NCBI GenBank assembly: GCA_947493535.1
Contig: CANLRK010000001.1
Coordinates: 186,001 to 250,000 of the forward strand
Reading direction: 5' to 3'
DNA length: 64,000 bases
Origin: an uncultured Flavobacteriaceae bacterium
GTDB taxonomy: Bacteria; Bacteroidota; Bacteroidia; Flavobacteriales; Flavobacteriaceae
Part shown: positions 1 to 8,763 of the stretch, one piece after another
Layout: each line of letters begins with the position of its first letter
Position numbering within the stretch: position 1 is the first letter of the stretch
Translations under genes and position numbers: made by a program
Notes under the pieces: model-generated
What the model was told of the DNA's origin: nothing
Seen by the model: only the letters and a program-made list of their open reading frames with translations
Databases searched by the model: none

Positions 1-1615
1 TTACTGCTGCAAAATAAATAGTTTCAAAAATATCTTTATTTAACTTTTTAGCTTCATCAGAAGTAAAAGGTAAACGTAATTTAATAAAGGTATCTGCCAA
101 TCCTTGCACTCCTAAACCTACTGGACGGTGGCGGAAGTTTGAGTTTTCAGCTTCTTTAACAGGATAATAGTTTCTATCAATTACCTTGTCTAAGTTTTTA
201 GTTACACGCTTTGTTACATTAAATAGTTCTTCATGATCATACGCACCATCTTTTACAAACATTGGTAATGCTATTGAAGCTAAATTACAAACCGCTACTT
301 CATCTGGTGATGTATATTCCATGATTTCTGTACACAAGTTTGAAGAACGTATTGTACCTAAATTTTTCTGGTTTGATTTTTTATTGGCTGCGTCTTTATA
401 CAACATGTACGGAGTACCTGTTTCAATTTGCGACTCTAAAATCTTTTCCCAAAGCTCACGTGCTTTAATGGTTTTTCTCCCTCTTCCTTCTGCTTCATAC
501 TTAGTATACATTGCTTCAAACTCATCACCGTAAACATCACACAAACCTGGGCATTCATGTGGACACATTAATGTCCATTCAGCATCATCTTGTACTCGTT
601 TCATAAACAAGTCTGACATCCACATTGCGTAAAATAAATCTCTTGCACGCATTTCTTCTTTACCATGATTCTTTTTTAAATCAAGGAAATCAAAAATATC
701 TGCATGCCAAGGTTCTATGTAAATAGCAAAAGATCCTTTACGTTTTCCTCCACCTTGATCTACATAACGAGCAGTATCATTAAACACACGTAACATCGGT
801 ACAATACCATTAGAAGTTCCGTTAGTTCCTGCAATGTATGATCCTGTAGCTCTAATGTCATGTATAGATAACCCTATTCCTCCTGCCGACTGCGATATTT
901 TTGCTGTTTGCTTAAGGGTGTCATAAATACCATCAATACTATCATCTTTCATGGTTAACAAGAAGCATGATGACATTTGAGGTTTTGGCGTACCTGAATT
1001 AAATAAGGTTGGGGTAGCATGCGTGAAATACTTTTTAGACATTAGGTTATAGGTTTCTATAGCCGCATCTAAATCGTCTATATGAATACCTACGGAAACA
1101 CGCATTAACATATGTTGCGGACGCTCTACAATATTCCCATTTAACTTCATTAAATAAGAACGTTCTAAAGTCTTAAACCCAAAGTAATCGTAATTAAAAT
1201 CTCTACTGTAAATAATAGCGGCATCTAATTTAGCGGCATTATCTGTTATTACTTTATACACTTCGTCTGATAGCAACGGAGACTCTTTACCTGTTCTTGG
1301 ATTTACGTAAGTGTATAAATCAGCCATAGTATCAGAAAATGACTTTTTAGTATTCTTATGTAAGTTAGAAATTGAAATACGTGCTGCTAATTTTGCATAA
1401 TCTGGATGCGTGGTTGTCATTGTTGCAGCTTGTTCAGCAGCCAGGTTATCTAATTCTGATGTAGTAACTCCGTCATACAATCCTTCAATTACTTTCATGG
1501 CCACCTTTACAGGGTCAACCAATTCATTTAATTCATAACAAAGTTTTTTAATTCTCGCCGTTATTTTATCAAACATAATCGGCTGCTTAGTGCCGTTTCT
1601 TTTTACTACATACAT
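1..1615 (-). CDS. nrdA: Ribonucleoside-diphosphate reductase class I, alpha subunit (partial)
   Basis: Large catalytic subunit of class Ia ribonucleotide reductase, which reduces ribonucleoside diphosphates to deoxyribonucleotides in the cytosol. The reading frame starts with ATG at 1615 (MYVVKRNGT, the ATP-cone start typical of the family) and is open to the left edge, giving about 538 N-terminal residues; the C-terminal part lies outside the window. Family segments visible include the stretch around [17 protein letters not shown] with a catalytic-site cysteine, the [17 protein letters not shown] region, and [20 protein letters not shown] with a second cysteine. It lies 149 bases downstream of nrdB on the same strand, so nrdB-nrdA are probably one transcript. 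Truncation is caused only by the window edge. Confidence 0.95.
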   Translation of the reverse strand, partial: MYVVKRNGTKQPIMFDKITARIKKLCYELNELVDPVKVAMKVIEGLYDGVTTSELDNLAAEQAATMTTTHPDYAKLAARISISNLHKNTKKSFSDTMADLYTYVNPRTGKESPLLSDEVYKVITDNAAKLDAAIIYSRDFNYDYFGFKTLERSYLMKLNGNIVERPQHMLMRVSVGIHIDDLDAAIETYNLMSKKYFTHATPTLFNSGTPKPQMSSCFLLTMKDDSIDGIYDTLKQTAKISQSAGGIGLSIHDIRATGSYIAGTNGTSNGIVPMLRVFNDTARYVDQGGGKRKGSFAIYIEPWHADIFDFLDLKKNHGKEEMRARDLFYAMWMSDLFMKRVQDDAEWTLMCPHECPGLCDVYGDEFEAMYTKYEAEGRGRKTIKARELWEKILESQIETGTPYMLYKDAANKKSNQKNLGTIRSSNLCTEIMEYTSPDEVAVCNLASIALPMFVKDGAYDHEELFNVTKRVTKNLDKVIDRNYYPVKEAENSNFRHRPVGLGVQGLADTFIKLRLPFTSDEAKKLNKDIFETIYFAAV

Positions 1616-1764
1616 AGGTCCCGTTGTTATTAAATATTAGTTAATATTATTGCTTACAGAATAGCTAGGCCATTCTATAGAATGATGTTTTTATTTTAAA
1701 ATTTTGTTTTTACTTATGTGTTTTTGGGGAAAACACGTGTAAATTTTGCTGGAGCAAGTTTTTA

Positions 1765-2745
1765 TTAAAAATCTTCGTCAAAGCTAATTTTATCGCTTCC
1801 TTCTTCTTTGTTTAACACTCCTGCCTTTTGATATTCCGAAACTCTTTTTTCAAAGAAGTTTGTTTTACCTTGTAATGAAATCATGTCCATAAAATCAAAC
1901 GGATTGGTAGCATTGTACACTTTATCACAGTTCAACTCTAACAGCAATCTATCAGCTACATATTCTAAATACTGAATCATTAATTTCGCGTTCATCCCAA
2001 TTAAACTAACTGGTAATGACTCGGTTATGAAACTTCTTTCAATATCTAATGCTTTCGTAATTATTTCTGTAATTCTTTCTTTAGACACTTTATTTACCAA
2101 GTGATGATTGTGTAAATGCACAGCAAAGTCACAGTGCATACCTTCATCACGTGAAATTAACTCGTTAGAGAATGTTAAACCTGGTAACAACCCTCTTTTC
2201 TTTAACCAAAATATAGAACAGAATGCTCCTGAAAAGAATATTCCTTCTACAGCTGCAAAAGCAATTAATCGCTCTGCAAAACTTGGTGATTCTATCCATT
2301 TTAAAGCCCATTCTGCCTTTTCTTTTATTGCAGGAAAAACTTCAATTGCTCTAAACAATTTATCTTTCTCTTCCTCATCCTTCACATATGTATCAATCAA
2401 CAATGAATATGTTTCAGAATGGATGTTTTCCATCATAATTTGAAAACCATAGAAAAATTTTGCCTCTGGATATTGCACTTCATTAACAAAATTTTCTGCT
2501 AAATTTTCATTTACAATACCATCTGAAGCCGCAAAAAAAGCAAGAATATGTTTGATAAAATAACGTTCATCATCAGTTAACTTTTCATTCCAATCATTAA
2601 TATCTTGATGTAAATCTATTTCTTCCGCAGTCCAAATGCTTGCTTCTTGCTGCTTGTACATTTGCCATATATCATGGTGCTTGATAGGGAATATTACAAA
2701 TCTATCCTTATTTTCTTTTAAGATTGGTTCAACTACTGACGACAT
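1765..2745 (-). CDS. nrdB: Ribonucleoside-diphosphate reductase class I, beta (R2) subunit
   Basis: Small subunit that houses the diiron-tyrosyl radical cofactor of class Ia ribonucleotide reductase. At 326 residues it closely resembles eukaryotic R2. The iron ligands can be read as D44, E106, H109, E167, E201 and H204, and the radical tyrosine as Y113 (pattern E-x2-H-x3-Y). The C-terminus ends in FDEDF, the acidic aromatic tail that docks on the alpha subunit. The first gene of the nrdB-nrdA pair. Upstream, CAAAGATT at 2790-2797 reads on the minus strand as AATCTTTG, a one-base-off minus-7 box with a TTTG 22 bases before it; this promoter is only a guess. About 246 bases separate nrdB from the next gene, in which nothing else is evident. 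Confidence 0.97.
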   Translation of the reverse strand: MSSVVEPILKENKDRFVIFPIKHHDIWQMYKQQEASIWTAEEIDLHQDINDWNEKLTDDERYFIKHILAFFAASDGIVNENLAENFVNEVQYPEAKFFYGFQIMMENIHSETYSLLIDTYVKDEEEKDKLFRAIEVFPAIKEKAEWALKWIESPSFAERLIAFAAVEGIFFSGAFCSIFWLKKRGLLPGLTFSNELISRDEGMHCDFAVHLHNHHLVNKVSKERITEIITKALDIERSFITESLPVSLIGMNAKLMIQYLEYVADRLLLELNCDKVYNATNPFDFMDMISLQGKTNFFEKRVSEYQKAGVLNKEEGSDKISFDEDF

Positions 2746-2991
2746 TATATCTAAAATCTTGTTTGGTTAATTATACTTTTTGCGTTCTACAAAGATTCAA
2801 AAACCGATTAAATAATTGGCAAAAAAAACCACATAGCTTTTCAACAAGTTTTTAACAACGTTTGTAATGTGTTGTGTTTATTAGTGTTATCAAAAAGAAA
2901 ACGTAAAACACTATCAAACAACCAATTACAAATACCGTTTATCGATGACAAGCAATAAAACAAGGGGTTTTTAATTATCTAGGATAAGTAT

Positions 2992-3561
2992 TTATTTGGT
3001 ATACTCAACTGCAATTTTTTCTAGTTTTTCATACCAATCTGTACCAAACTTACGAATAAGCGGATCTTTCAAAAATTTATATGTGGGCACTTTTAATTCT
3101 TCACCTAAAGCACATGCATCATCACAAATAGACCACTTATGATAATTTACCGCAGTAAACGAACTGTAGTTCTGGATTCTTACTGGGTATAAATGGCACG
3201 AAATTGGTTTTTTCCAGTTTATTTTCCCTTCCAAGTAAGCCGCTTCAATACCACAAAGCGCTGTGTTTTTATCATCAAAAACCACATAAGCACATTCAGC
3301 TCCATTTACCAAAGGAGTTTCCAAATCACCAAAATCTGACATAATAGATGTACCTTGTTGCTCAATAGCCTCAATACCTTCTTTACGTAAAAAAGGTTTT
3401 ACCTTAGGGTATATTTCTTCTAAAACAGCCACCTCATCTTCTTCCAAAGGTGCTCCAGCCTCACCTGCAATGCAACACTCTCCTTTGCATGCCGATAGGT
3501 TGCACACAAACTCCTTTTCTATAATATCTTCAGAAACAATTGTTTTATCTATTTGAAACAT
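2992..3561 (-). CDS. DUF3109 family cysteine-rich protein
   Basis: A 189-residue cytosolic protein of the DUF3109 family, widespread in Bacteroidota and of unknown function. Nine or so cysteines stand out: C20, C25, C29 and C30 near the N-terminus, then C90, C103, C122 (in the conserved SCHLYP), C146 and C150, a spacing suggesting bound metal or an iron-sulfur cluster as in YkgJ-like proteins. No signal peptide or membrane segment is visible. It is a single gene divergent from the MarC gene; a good minus-7 box (TATTTTTG, minus strand) lies 29 bases upstream of the ATG. Family assignment is by recalled sequence pattern; the metal role is inference. Confidence 0.8.
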   Translation of the reverse strand: MFQIDKTIVSEDIIEKEFVCNLSACKGECCIAGEAGAPLEEDEVAVLEEIYPKVKPFLRKEGIEAIEQQGTSIMSDFGDLETPLVNGAECAYVVFDDKNTALCGIEAAYLEGKINWKKPISCHLYPVRIQNYSSFTAVNYHKWSICDDACALGEELKVPTYKFLKDPLIRKFGTDWYEKLEKIAVEYTK

Positions 3562-3590
3562 CTCCCTTCATTTTTTACTACATTAATGTG

Positions 3591-3598
3591 CAAAAATA
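3591..3598 (-). promoter_or_regulatory. Candidate minus-7 box for DUF3109 gene
   Basis: The plus-strand octamer CAAAAATA reads TATTTTTG on the minus strand, matching the Bacteroidota TAnnTTTG minus-7 element. It lies 29 bases upstream of the DUF3109 start codon. No clear minus-33 TTG at standard spacing was found. Confidence 0.45.
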
Positions 3599-3641
3599 AT
3601 GCTTTTAACACTTAAAAAAGAGCTTATTAATTATTAAAGTA

Positions 3642-3649
3642 TAATTTTG
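3642..3649 (+). promoter_or_regulatory. Candidate minus-7 box for marC-like gene
   Basis: TAATTTTG matches the TAnnTTTG consensus and ends 16 bases before the ATG at 3666. It pairs with the oppositely directed box at 3591-3598, so this short intergenic stretch is probably a divergent promoter. Confidence 0.45.
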
Positions 3650-3665
3650 CATAAAATTTAAACTA

Positions 3666-4250
3666 ATGAATATTGATATTATTGAAATTGCAAAAGCGAG
3701 TATGATTCTTTTTGCGGTTATTGACATCATAGGTTCCTTACCTATAGTAGTAAAACTTAAGTCTAATGCTGGAGGTAATATTGAAAGCGAAAAAGCATCG
3801 CTTGTTGCGGGTATTATTATGCTTTTATTTTTAGTGGTTGGGGAGAAAATTTTAAACTTCATAGGTATTGATGTAGCTTCTTTTGGTATTGCTGGAGCCT
3901 TTATTTTATTTTTTATGGCTCTAGAAATGGTGCTTGGAATTAAACTTTTTAAAGAAGATGAACATACTGTAAAAACAGCCTCAATAGTACCTTTAGCATT
4001 TCCTATGATTGCTGGAGCAGGGAGCATGACCTCAATTCTTTCTTTACGTGCTGAATACGAATCAATAAACATTGCCATAGCAATAATACTAAACATTGTT
4101 TTTGTTTACATTGTATTGAAAATGAGTGGTTGGTTTGAAAAAAAATTAGGAAAAAGTGGTATTGCAATTATTGAAAAAGTATTTGGTATTATCTTATTAG
4201 CAATTGCTGTAAAACTTTTTACTAGTGGTGTAAAAGGTTCTTTTTATTAA
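3666..4250 (+). CDS. MarC family integral membrane protein
   Basis: A 194-residue polytopic inner-membrane protein of the MarC (UPF0056) family; function in the cell is not established despite the historical link of the name to multiple antibiotic resistance. Six hydrophobic segments can be read, with the family-typical start (I-A-K-A-S-M-I-L-F-A-V-I-D-I-I-G-S-L-P) and the conserved PLAFPMIAGAGSMTSIL segment around residue 110-126. It begins a plus-strand group of three closely spaced genes (MarC, small membrane protein, flavoprotein) that ends at a strong terminator at 5110-5137. The long minus-strand frame over the same bases is a shadow. Confidence 0.88.
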   Translation: MNIDIIEIAKASMILFAVIDIIGSLPIVVKLKSNAGGNIESEKASLVAGIIMLLFLVVGEKILNFIGIDVASFGIAGAFILFFMALEMVLGIKLFKEDEHTVKTASIVPLAFPMIAGAGSMTSILSLRAEYESINIAIAIILNIVFVYIVLKMSGWFEKKLGKSGIAIIEKVFGIILLAIAVKLFTSGVKGSFY

Positions 4251-4265
4251 AAATTATATAAAATC

Positions 4266-4463
4266 ATGAAAATAGCAAGTATCATTTTATCTATTATTGC
4301 CGTATTGTTAATTGCATTTAATATTACTAAAATAGACGTAGACAATCCGTTTGAAGGTGATAGTATTATCGCTTTAATAGAAATTATTGCCGCTTTAATA
4401 GCTATTGTTCTTTTAGCAATCTTCAACATTTCAAAGCAAATTGAAAAAAAAGTAAATCAATAA
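4266..4463 (+). CDS. Small membrane protein, unknown function
   Basis: A 65-residue protein with two hydrophobic helices (about residues 3-22 and 33-56) and a basic C-terminus, so probably an inner-membrane hairpin. I do not recognise the family. It starts 15 bases after the marC-like gene and ends 3 bases before the flavoprotein gene, which supports it being a true member of the operon and not a chance frame. Confidence 0.65.
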   Translation: MKIASIILSIIAVLLIAFNITKIDVDNPFEGDSIIALIEIIAALIAIVLLAIFNISKQIEKKVNQ

Positions 4464-4466
4464 ATA

Positions 4467-5078
4467 ATGTTTGACGTGTTAATTATTGGTGGCGGTGCAG
4501 CCGGGATGTCTTGTGCTTTAATCATAGGATCAGCTTTAGAAAAGCCATTTGCAAAAGAAAAAAAAGCTGGTATAATTATGCATCAAAAGGCTTCGCATCT
4601 ACAAAATGCCCTATTTAATAATGTTTTAGGGTTACAAGCTGGAACTTTAGGACAGGATATTTTAAAAAGTGGCGCAGAACAATTAACAACACTCTATCCT
4701 AAACTAATACAAATAAATAACGAAAAGGTTATAGAAATTAAACACACCTCACCAATTACCGTGGTTACTAACAAAGCTGTTTATACCACAAAATCACTCG
4801 TTATAGCTACCGGTTATAGCAAGCCTTTTACTCTAAAAGGCCTAGACAAATACCTTATACCACACCAAATGGCTAAACCTGAAAAAAACAGAGTTCAGTT
4901 AAAAAACAAACTTCACTTGGTTTCGCCTAACATTTATGTTGCCGGGTCTTTAGCAGGGTGGCGAAGTCAATTTGCTATTGCATGTGGTAGTGGTGCACAA
5001 GTAGCTACCGATATACTTACTCTATGGAATAATGGTGAGCATGTAAAAATACACGACAAGAAAAGTGTCTCTAGCTAA
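4467..5078 (+). CDS. FAD-binding thioredoxin-reductase-like protein, short form
   Basis: A 203-residue flavoprotein. The N-terminus has the dinucleotide-binding GGGAAG turn at residues 8-13, a mid-protein ATG motif (VIATGY), and a C-terminal NIYVAGSLAGWRSQ segment like the FAD-closing motif of thioredoxin reductases. The family's central NADPH domain and its C-x-x-C redox pair are absent, so this is the FAD domain alone; usual thioredoxin reductases have over 300 residues. It is therefore an oxidoreductase of unknown electron donor. It starts 3 bases after the small membrane protein, suggesting a membrane-associated partner, and is followed by a perfect hairpin terminator. Confidence 0.75.
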   Translation: MFDVLIIGGGAAGMSCALIIGSALEKPFAKEKKAGIIMHQKASHLQNALFNNVLGLQAGTLGQDILKSGAEQLTTLYPKLIQINNEKVIEIKHTSPITVVTNKAVYTTKSLVIATGYSKPFTLKGLDKYLIPHQMAKPEKNRVQLKNKLHLVSPNIYVAGSLAGWRSQFAIACGSGAQVATDILTLWNNGEHVKIHDKKSVSS

Positions 5079-5109
5079 TAATTGCTTACAATAAAACGAT
5101 ATTAACTAA

Positions 5110-5137
5110 AAAAACCGAGCTCTTCAGCTCGGTTTTT
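5110..5137. terminator. Bidirectional intrinsic terminator
   Basis: A perfect 12-bp stem (AAAAACCGAGCT / AGCTCGGTTTTT) with a 4-base loop CTTC. It has an A tract on one side and a T tract on the other, so it can stop transcription from the flavoprotein gene (plus) and from the S41 protease gene (minus), which converge here. Confidence 0.92.
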
Positions 5138-5233
5138 AATCAGTGGTTTTACTTAATACGAAAAAAAACTTTTTCTTATATGGTTCAAATATAGCATTAT
5201 ATTTTTAACCTATAGCAACATAATTTGTTTTTT

Positions 5234-6832
5234 TTAGTTATTTTTTTCTATTATTTCAACAACTTTATTTATCATCCTGTCATCTACATTTTTTATTTGA
5301 TAAGCCATGTTTTCATCAAATAATTGTGATGCCATAGCTGCTTTTATATAGTGTTTAATTTCTGTATCATATACTTGAGCAGTTATTACTAGTTGATTCC
5401 TAGTGCTCAACCTCACAAAGGACTTGTACTCCTCTACCAAGGCATCAGAAATTTCTAATTCCTTTAAAAAATCACTTTTTGATAAATTACTATAATATCT
5501 TCTATCCTTTTCCAAAATATCAAACACAAAATTATCTGTCATTTGTGAATTAACTGCAAACCGAACTTTCTCATACTCGTCCTCAATAATAATCGGAACA
5601 AATACATCTGGAATAATTCCTCCTCCTCCATACACTACTTTTCCTTTTGGCGTTGTAAATTTTAACGAGTCTGCCACCTCAATACGTGTAGAGTCAGTAA
5701 GTTCTCCAGAAATATATCGTTTCGTGTACTCATCATAGTAATCAAACCCATTCTTTTGGGAGTATGGCTTTTGTATAGACCGTCCTGTTGGAGTATAGTA
5801 TCTGGAAACCGTAAGCCGAATAGCACTACCATCACCAAGTTTCATTTCTCGTTGTACTAAACCTTTACCAAAAGAGCGCCTACCTACTATTGTTCCTTTA
5901 TCATTATCTTGTAATGCGCCAGCAACAATTTCACTAGCTGAAGCAGATTCTTCATCTATAAGTACATATACGTGTCCGTTTTCAAAACGCCCTTTAGGAG
6001 TAGCATAAAATTTTTCTACTTCTTCTCTCTTGTTTTTTGTAAATAAGATAAGTTTCCCGTCTTCTAAAAACTCATCAACAATTTGCTGAGCTCTATCCAT
6101 ATATCCTCCTGGGTTTCCTCTTAAATCTAAAATAAGGTTTTCCATACCTTGTTTTTTGAGACTTGTAAGCTTTTTTACAAACTCATTATATGTGGTTTCA
6201 GCAAAACGATTAATCTTTATATATCCAAGTTTTTCTTTAACCATATATGCAATAGGTACACTTTGCAAAGCAACCATACCTCTTTTAACAATAAACTTAC
6301 TTGTTTTGTCTTCGGAAGGGCGATAAACTGTTAAGGTAACTTCAGAGTTTTTTTCTCCTTTAAGTATACTCATTACCTTTTCATTAGTTATCCCTTCTCC
6401 ATATAGTGTATCCTTATCAGCTAATAATATTTTGTCACCCGCTTTTAACCCTGCTTTTCTACTAGGCCCTTCTACAATGGTTCTAATTACAGAAATCGTA
6501 TCTTTACGCATATAAAACGATATTCCTATACCTACAAAACCTCCATTCATAGATTCTGTTACTTCAGTTAAGTTCTTTTTTGGAATATAAACCGAATGCG
6601 GGTCAAGGTTTTCTAATATTTTATTAACCGTAACATCTACTATACTATCTGTGTTTACCTCATCAACATACTCGTAATCTATGTAATCAATTAATCTATT
6701 TAGTTTTTGCTTTTTAGAAGATTGGGTAAGTAAATTTGTTTCTGTATTAAAATGAAATAAACCTCCTAACCAGAAACCTACTGCTATAGCAGTTCCGACT
6801 ATTAACGGCAAGTATTTCTTTTTATACTTCAT
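5234..6832 (-). CDS. S41 family C-terminal processing peptidase
   Basis: A 532-residue periplasmic tail-specific protease (CtpA/Prc type) that degrades or trims proteins from their C-termini. An N-terminal hydrophobic segment (about residues 7-26) acts as signal anchor. A PDZ domain spans about residues 88-175 (GIGI at 101-104, GLKAGDKIL at 128-136). The protease domain has S298 in ESASASE and K323 in SFGKG, 25 residues apart as in Prc and CtpA, forming the Ser-Lys dyad. The upstream dCMP deaminase stop codon directly abuts this ATG, so the two are probably co-transcribed although functionally unrelated. Confidence 0.93.
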   Translation of the reverse strand: MKYKKKYLPLIVGTAIAVGFWLGGLFHFNTETNLLTQSSKKQKLNRLIDYIDYEYVDEVNTDSIVDVTVNKILENLDPHSVYIPKKNLTEVTESMNGGFVGIGISFYMRKDTISVIRTIVEGPSRKAGLKAGDKILLADKDTLYGEGITNEKVMSILKGEKNSEVTLTVYRPSEDKTSKFIVKRGMVALQSVPIAYMVKEKLGYIKINRFAETTYNEFVKKLTSLKKQGMENLILDLRGNPGGYMDRAQQIVDEFLEDGKLILFTKNKREEVEKFYATPKGRFENGHVYVLIDEESASASEIVAGALQDNDKGTIVGRRSFGKGLVQREMKLGDGSAIRLTVSRYYTPTGRSIQKPYSQKNGFDYYDEYTKRYISGELTDSTRIEVADSLKFTTPKGKVVYGGGGIIPDVFVPIIIEDEYEKVRFAVNSQMTDNFVFDILEKDRRYYSNLSKSDFLKELEISDALVEEYKSFVRLSTRNQLVITAQVYDTEIKHYIKAAMASQLFDENMAYQIKNVDDRMINKVVEIIEKNN

Positions 6833-7258
6833 TTATATTTCTTTTAATTGTATTACGGATACCCCAGCTTTTTCTAAAAATTTTATTCCCGAATCGTCTT
6901 TATAACCTTCTTTATACACCACTCTTTTTATGCCTGATTGGTGTACTAATTTACTACACTCTTTGCACGGAGATAACGTAATATAAAGGGTTGCCCCTTG
7001 ACAGGATTGAGTTGATGCCGCTACTTTTAATATGGCATTTGCTTCGGCATGCAACACATACCATTTAGTATACCCTTCATCATCTTCACAACAATTATCA
7101 AACCCTGTTGGCGCACCATTATAACCGTCGGAAATAATCATTCTGTCTTTAACAATAATGGCTCCTACTTGTTTTCTTTTACAATGAGATAGTTTACCCC
7201 ATTCACTGGCCATTCTTAAATAAGCTTTATCGTAGCGCAATTGCTTTTCTGCTAGCAT
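6833..7258 (-). CDS. dCMP deaminase family protein (ComEB-like)
   Basis: Zinc-dependent deaminase of 141 residues, expected to convert dCMP to dUMP in thymidylate synthesis. The active-site HAE motif has zinc ligand H70 and proton shuttle E72, and the PCKEC motif gives C98 and C101. The extra cysteines C26, C56 and C57 resemble the second structural zinc site of dCMP deaminases, which favours this over cytidine or tRNA adenosine deaminase. The gene abuts the S41 protease gene with no gap. Full length for the family. Confidence 0.88.
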   Translation of the reverse strand: MLAEKQLRYDKAYLRMASEWGKLSHCKRKQVGAIIVKDRMIISDGYNGAPTGFDNCCEDDEGYTKWYVLHAEANAILKVAASTQSCQGATLYITLSPCKECSKLVHQSGIKRVVYKEGYKDDSGIKFLEKAGVSVIQLKEI

Positions 7259-7324
7259 TTCTTCTATTGTATTACTAATCTACTTAATTTATCTTTTTTG
7301 TGTATACAAGATTTTGTTAAAATA

Positions 7325-7900
7325 CTACCTTGTTAACAACATTGGTATTACCAGTCCAATTATAATTGAGGAGAGCACCATAACCCAATCTCGCTTAGAA
7401 ATATTTAGCACATTTTGTACTATACTTGCCAACGCTAAAACTACAGTTACAATTATTACTTGAGCCGTTTCTACCCCTAATGCAAATTCTAATAATGGCA
7501 TTAATTTATTTCTTTCAGCTCCAATAACCATCTTAAAGTAATTTGAAAAACCTAACCCATGAATAATACCAAAGAAAAGGGTAATAAAAAAAACTACCCC
7601 TACTTTTGTATTCTGAATTGTTTTTCCTGCAGAAAGAATATTATATCCCGCCGTTATTGCAATAGTTACAGGAATTATAAACTCTACTAAACCACTGTTT
7701 ACTTTTACTACTCCGTAACTTGATAACACTAACGAAATTGTATGACCAACGGTAAACACCGTAACTAAAAAAAGTACCTTTTTCCAATTTAAAAATAAGT
7801 ATGGTGCTGCTAAAGCCGCCAAAAATAATACGTGATCATACCCATTAATATCTAATACGTGAGTAAGACCTAATTCAAAAAATAATTGCAATTGTTCCAT
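7325..7900 (-). CDS. HupE/UreJ-like membrane protein
   Basis: A polytopic inner-membrane protein of the HupE/UreJ type, a family that includes nickel or cobalt permeases; the substrate here is unknown. About six hydrophobic segments are visible, with conserved GYDHVLFL near residue 20, FTVGHTISL near 50, and FFGIIHGLGFSNYF near 113. ATG at 7900 is chosen (191 residues) over an upstream TTG at 7918, because the latter would sit inside the T tract of the terminator at 7915-7942. No hydrogenase or urease genes are nearby, so the family name should not be taken as function. The promoter arrangement is odd: see the box at 7906-7913. Confidence 0.8.
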   Translation of the reverse strand: MEQLQLFFELGLTHVLDINGYDHVLFLAALAAPYLFLNWKKVLFLVTVFTVGHTISLVLSSYGVVKVNSGLVEFIIPVTIAITAGYNILSAGKTIQNTKVGVVFFITLFFGIIHGLGFSNYFKMVIGAERNKLMPLLEFALGVETAQVIIVTVVLALASIVQNVLNISKRDWVMVLSSIIIGLVIPMLLTR

Positions 7901-7905
7901 AAACT

Positions 7906-7913
7906 CAAAACTA
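7906..7913 (-). promoter_or_regulatory. Candidate minus-7 box immediately before HupE-like gene
   Basis: Minus-strand TAGTTTTG matches TAnnTTTG and ends 5 bases before the ATG at 7900. If used, the transcript would be leaderless or nearly so. No minus-33 TTG is present at normal spacing, so this is weak. Confidence 0.25.
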
Positions 7914-7914
7914 C

Positions 7915-7942
7915 ACAAAAAAAAGCGACCTATAGGTCGCTT
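7915..7942 (-). terminator. Intrinsic terminator of the zinc metallopeptidase gene
   Basis: An 8-bp stem (AAGCGACC / GGTCGCTT) with loop TATA, followed on the minus strand by a run of eight T. It lies 36 bases past the stop codon of the metallopeptidase gene and only 15-20 bases before the next start codon. Confidence 0.85.
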
Positions 7943-7977
7943 AAATAAGGTTTTAACATTACTTAACGTAAGTTGTA

Positions 7978-8670
7978 CTAATCCCTACTACTATTTAAAT
8001 ACCTAAAAATAAAATACATTAATGTTGATAATGCTCCAATTGCTGCAACCAAGTAAGTTCTTGCAGCCCATTTTAAAGCATCTTTTGCACCAGCATGTTC
8101 CTCACGAGTAAGCATGTTTTTATTTTCCAACCATGCTAAAGCTCGGTTACTGGCATCATATTCAACAGGTAATGTTATAATACTAAACAACGCCATTATT
8201 GCATACATTACAATACCTGCTAACAACAGCGTTCGCCCTATTGCTGATGTAGCTGACAACACCAAACCTCCCATAATAACCCATTGTGATAATCCTGAAG
8301 CTATATTTACTATAGGCACTATTTTAGAACGCATGGTTAACCATGAGTAAGCTGTGGCATGTTGTACTGCATGACCTACTTCATGAGCTGCTACTGCAGC
8401 TGCAGCTGCATTACGTTGATTGTATACCCCTTCGCTTAAATTTACTGTTTTATTAGCTGGATTGTAGTGATCAGTTAACATTCCTGGTGTAGATATCACT
8501 TTAACATCCCTAATCCCATGATCCAACAACATTTTTTGAGCTATTTCAGCCCCGGTCATTCCATTACGCAAGTATACTCCGGAGTATTTTTTAAACTTAC
8601 TTTTTAATTGGTTACTAACGAACATACTGACCACAGCAATAAGTCCCGCTAATATATAATATCCCATCAT
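7978..8670 (-). CDS. YugP-type membrane zinc metallopeptidase
   Basis: A 230-residue integral membrane protease of the neutral zinc metallopeptidase (YugP) family. An N-terminal membrane helix (residues 4-20) is followed by the HEVGHAVQH zinc motif at residues 96-104 and two further hydrophobic stretches (about 115-140 and 147-170) and a C-terminal helix. The protein starts Met-Met, so either ATG may be used. Substrates are unknown. A single-gene transcript ending at the terminator at 7915-7942. Confidence 0.9.
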   Translation of the reverse strand: MMGYYILAGLIAVVSMFVSNQLKSKFKKYSGVYLRNGMTGAEIAQKMLLDHGIRDVKVISTPGMLTDHYNPANKTVNLSEGVYNQRNAAAAAVAAHEVGHAVQHATAYSWLTMRSKIVPIVNIASGLSQWVIMGGLVLSATSAIGRTLLLAGIVMYAIMALFSIITLPVEYDASNRALAWLENKNMLTREEHAGAKDALKWAARTYLVAAIGALSTLMYFIFRYLNSSRD

Positions 8671-8763
8671 AATATTTCTTTTTTTATAAAATTACGAAAG
8701 TTTACGAACAAAAATCTAGCCAAGTGTTTTTATGACAGATTTTTAACTGTTGTATTGGCAGGT

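Noticed and set aside
3605-4096. A 163-residue minus-strand open frame over the marC-like gene
   Set aside because: Opposite strand of a recognised membrane protein gene; no family resemblance.
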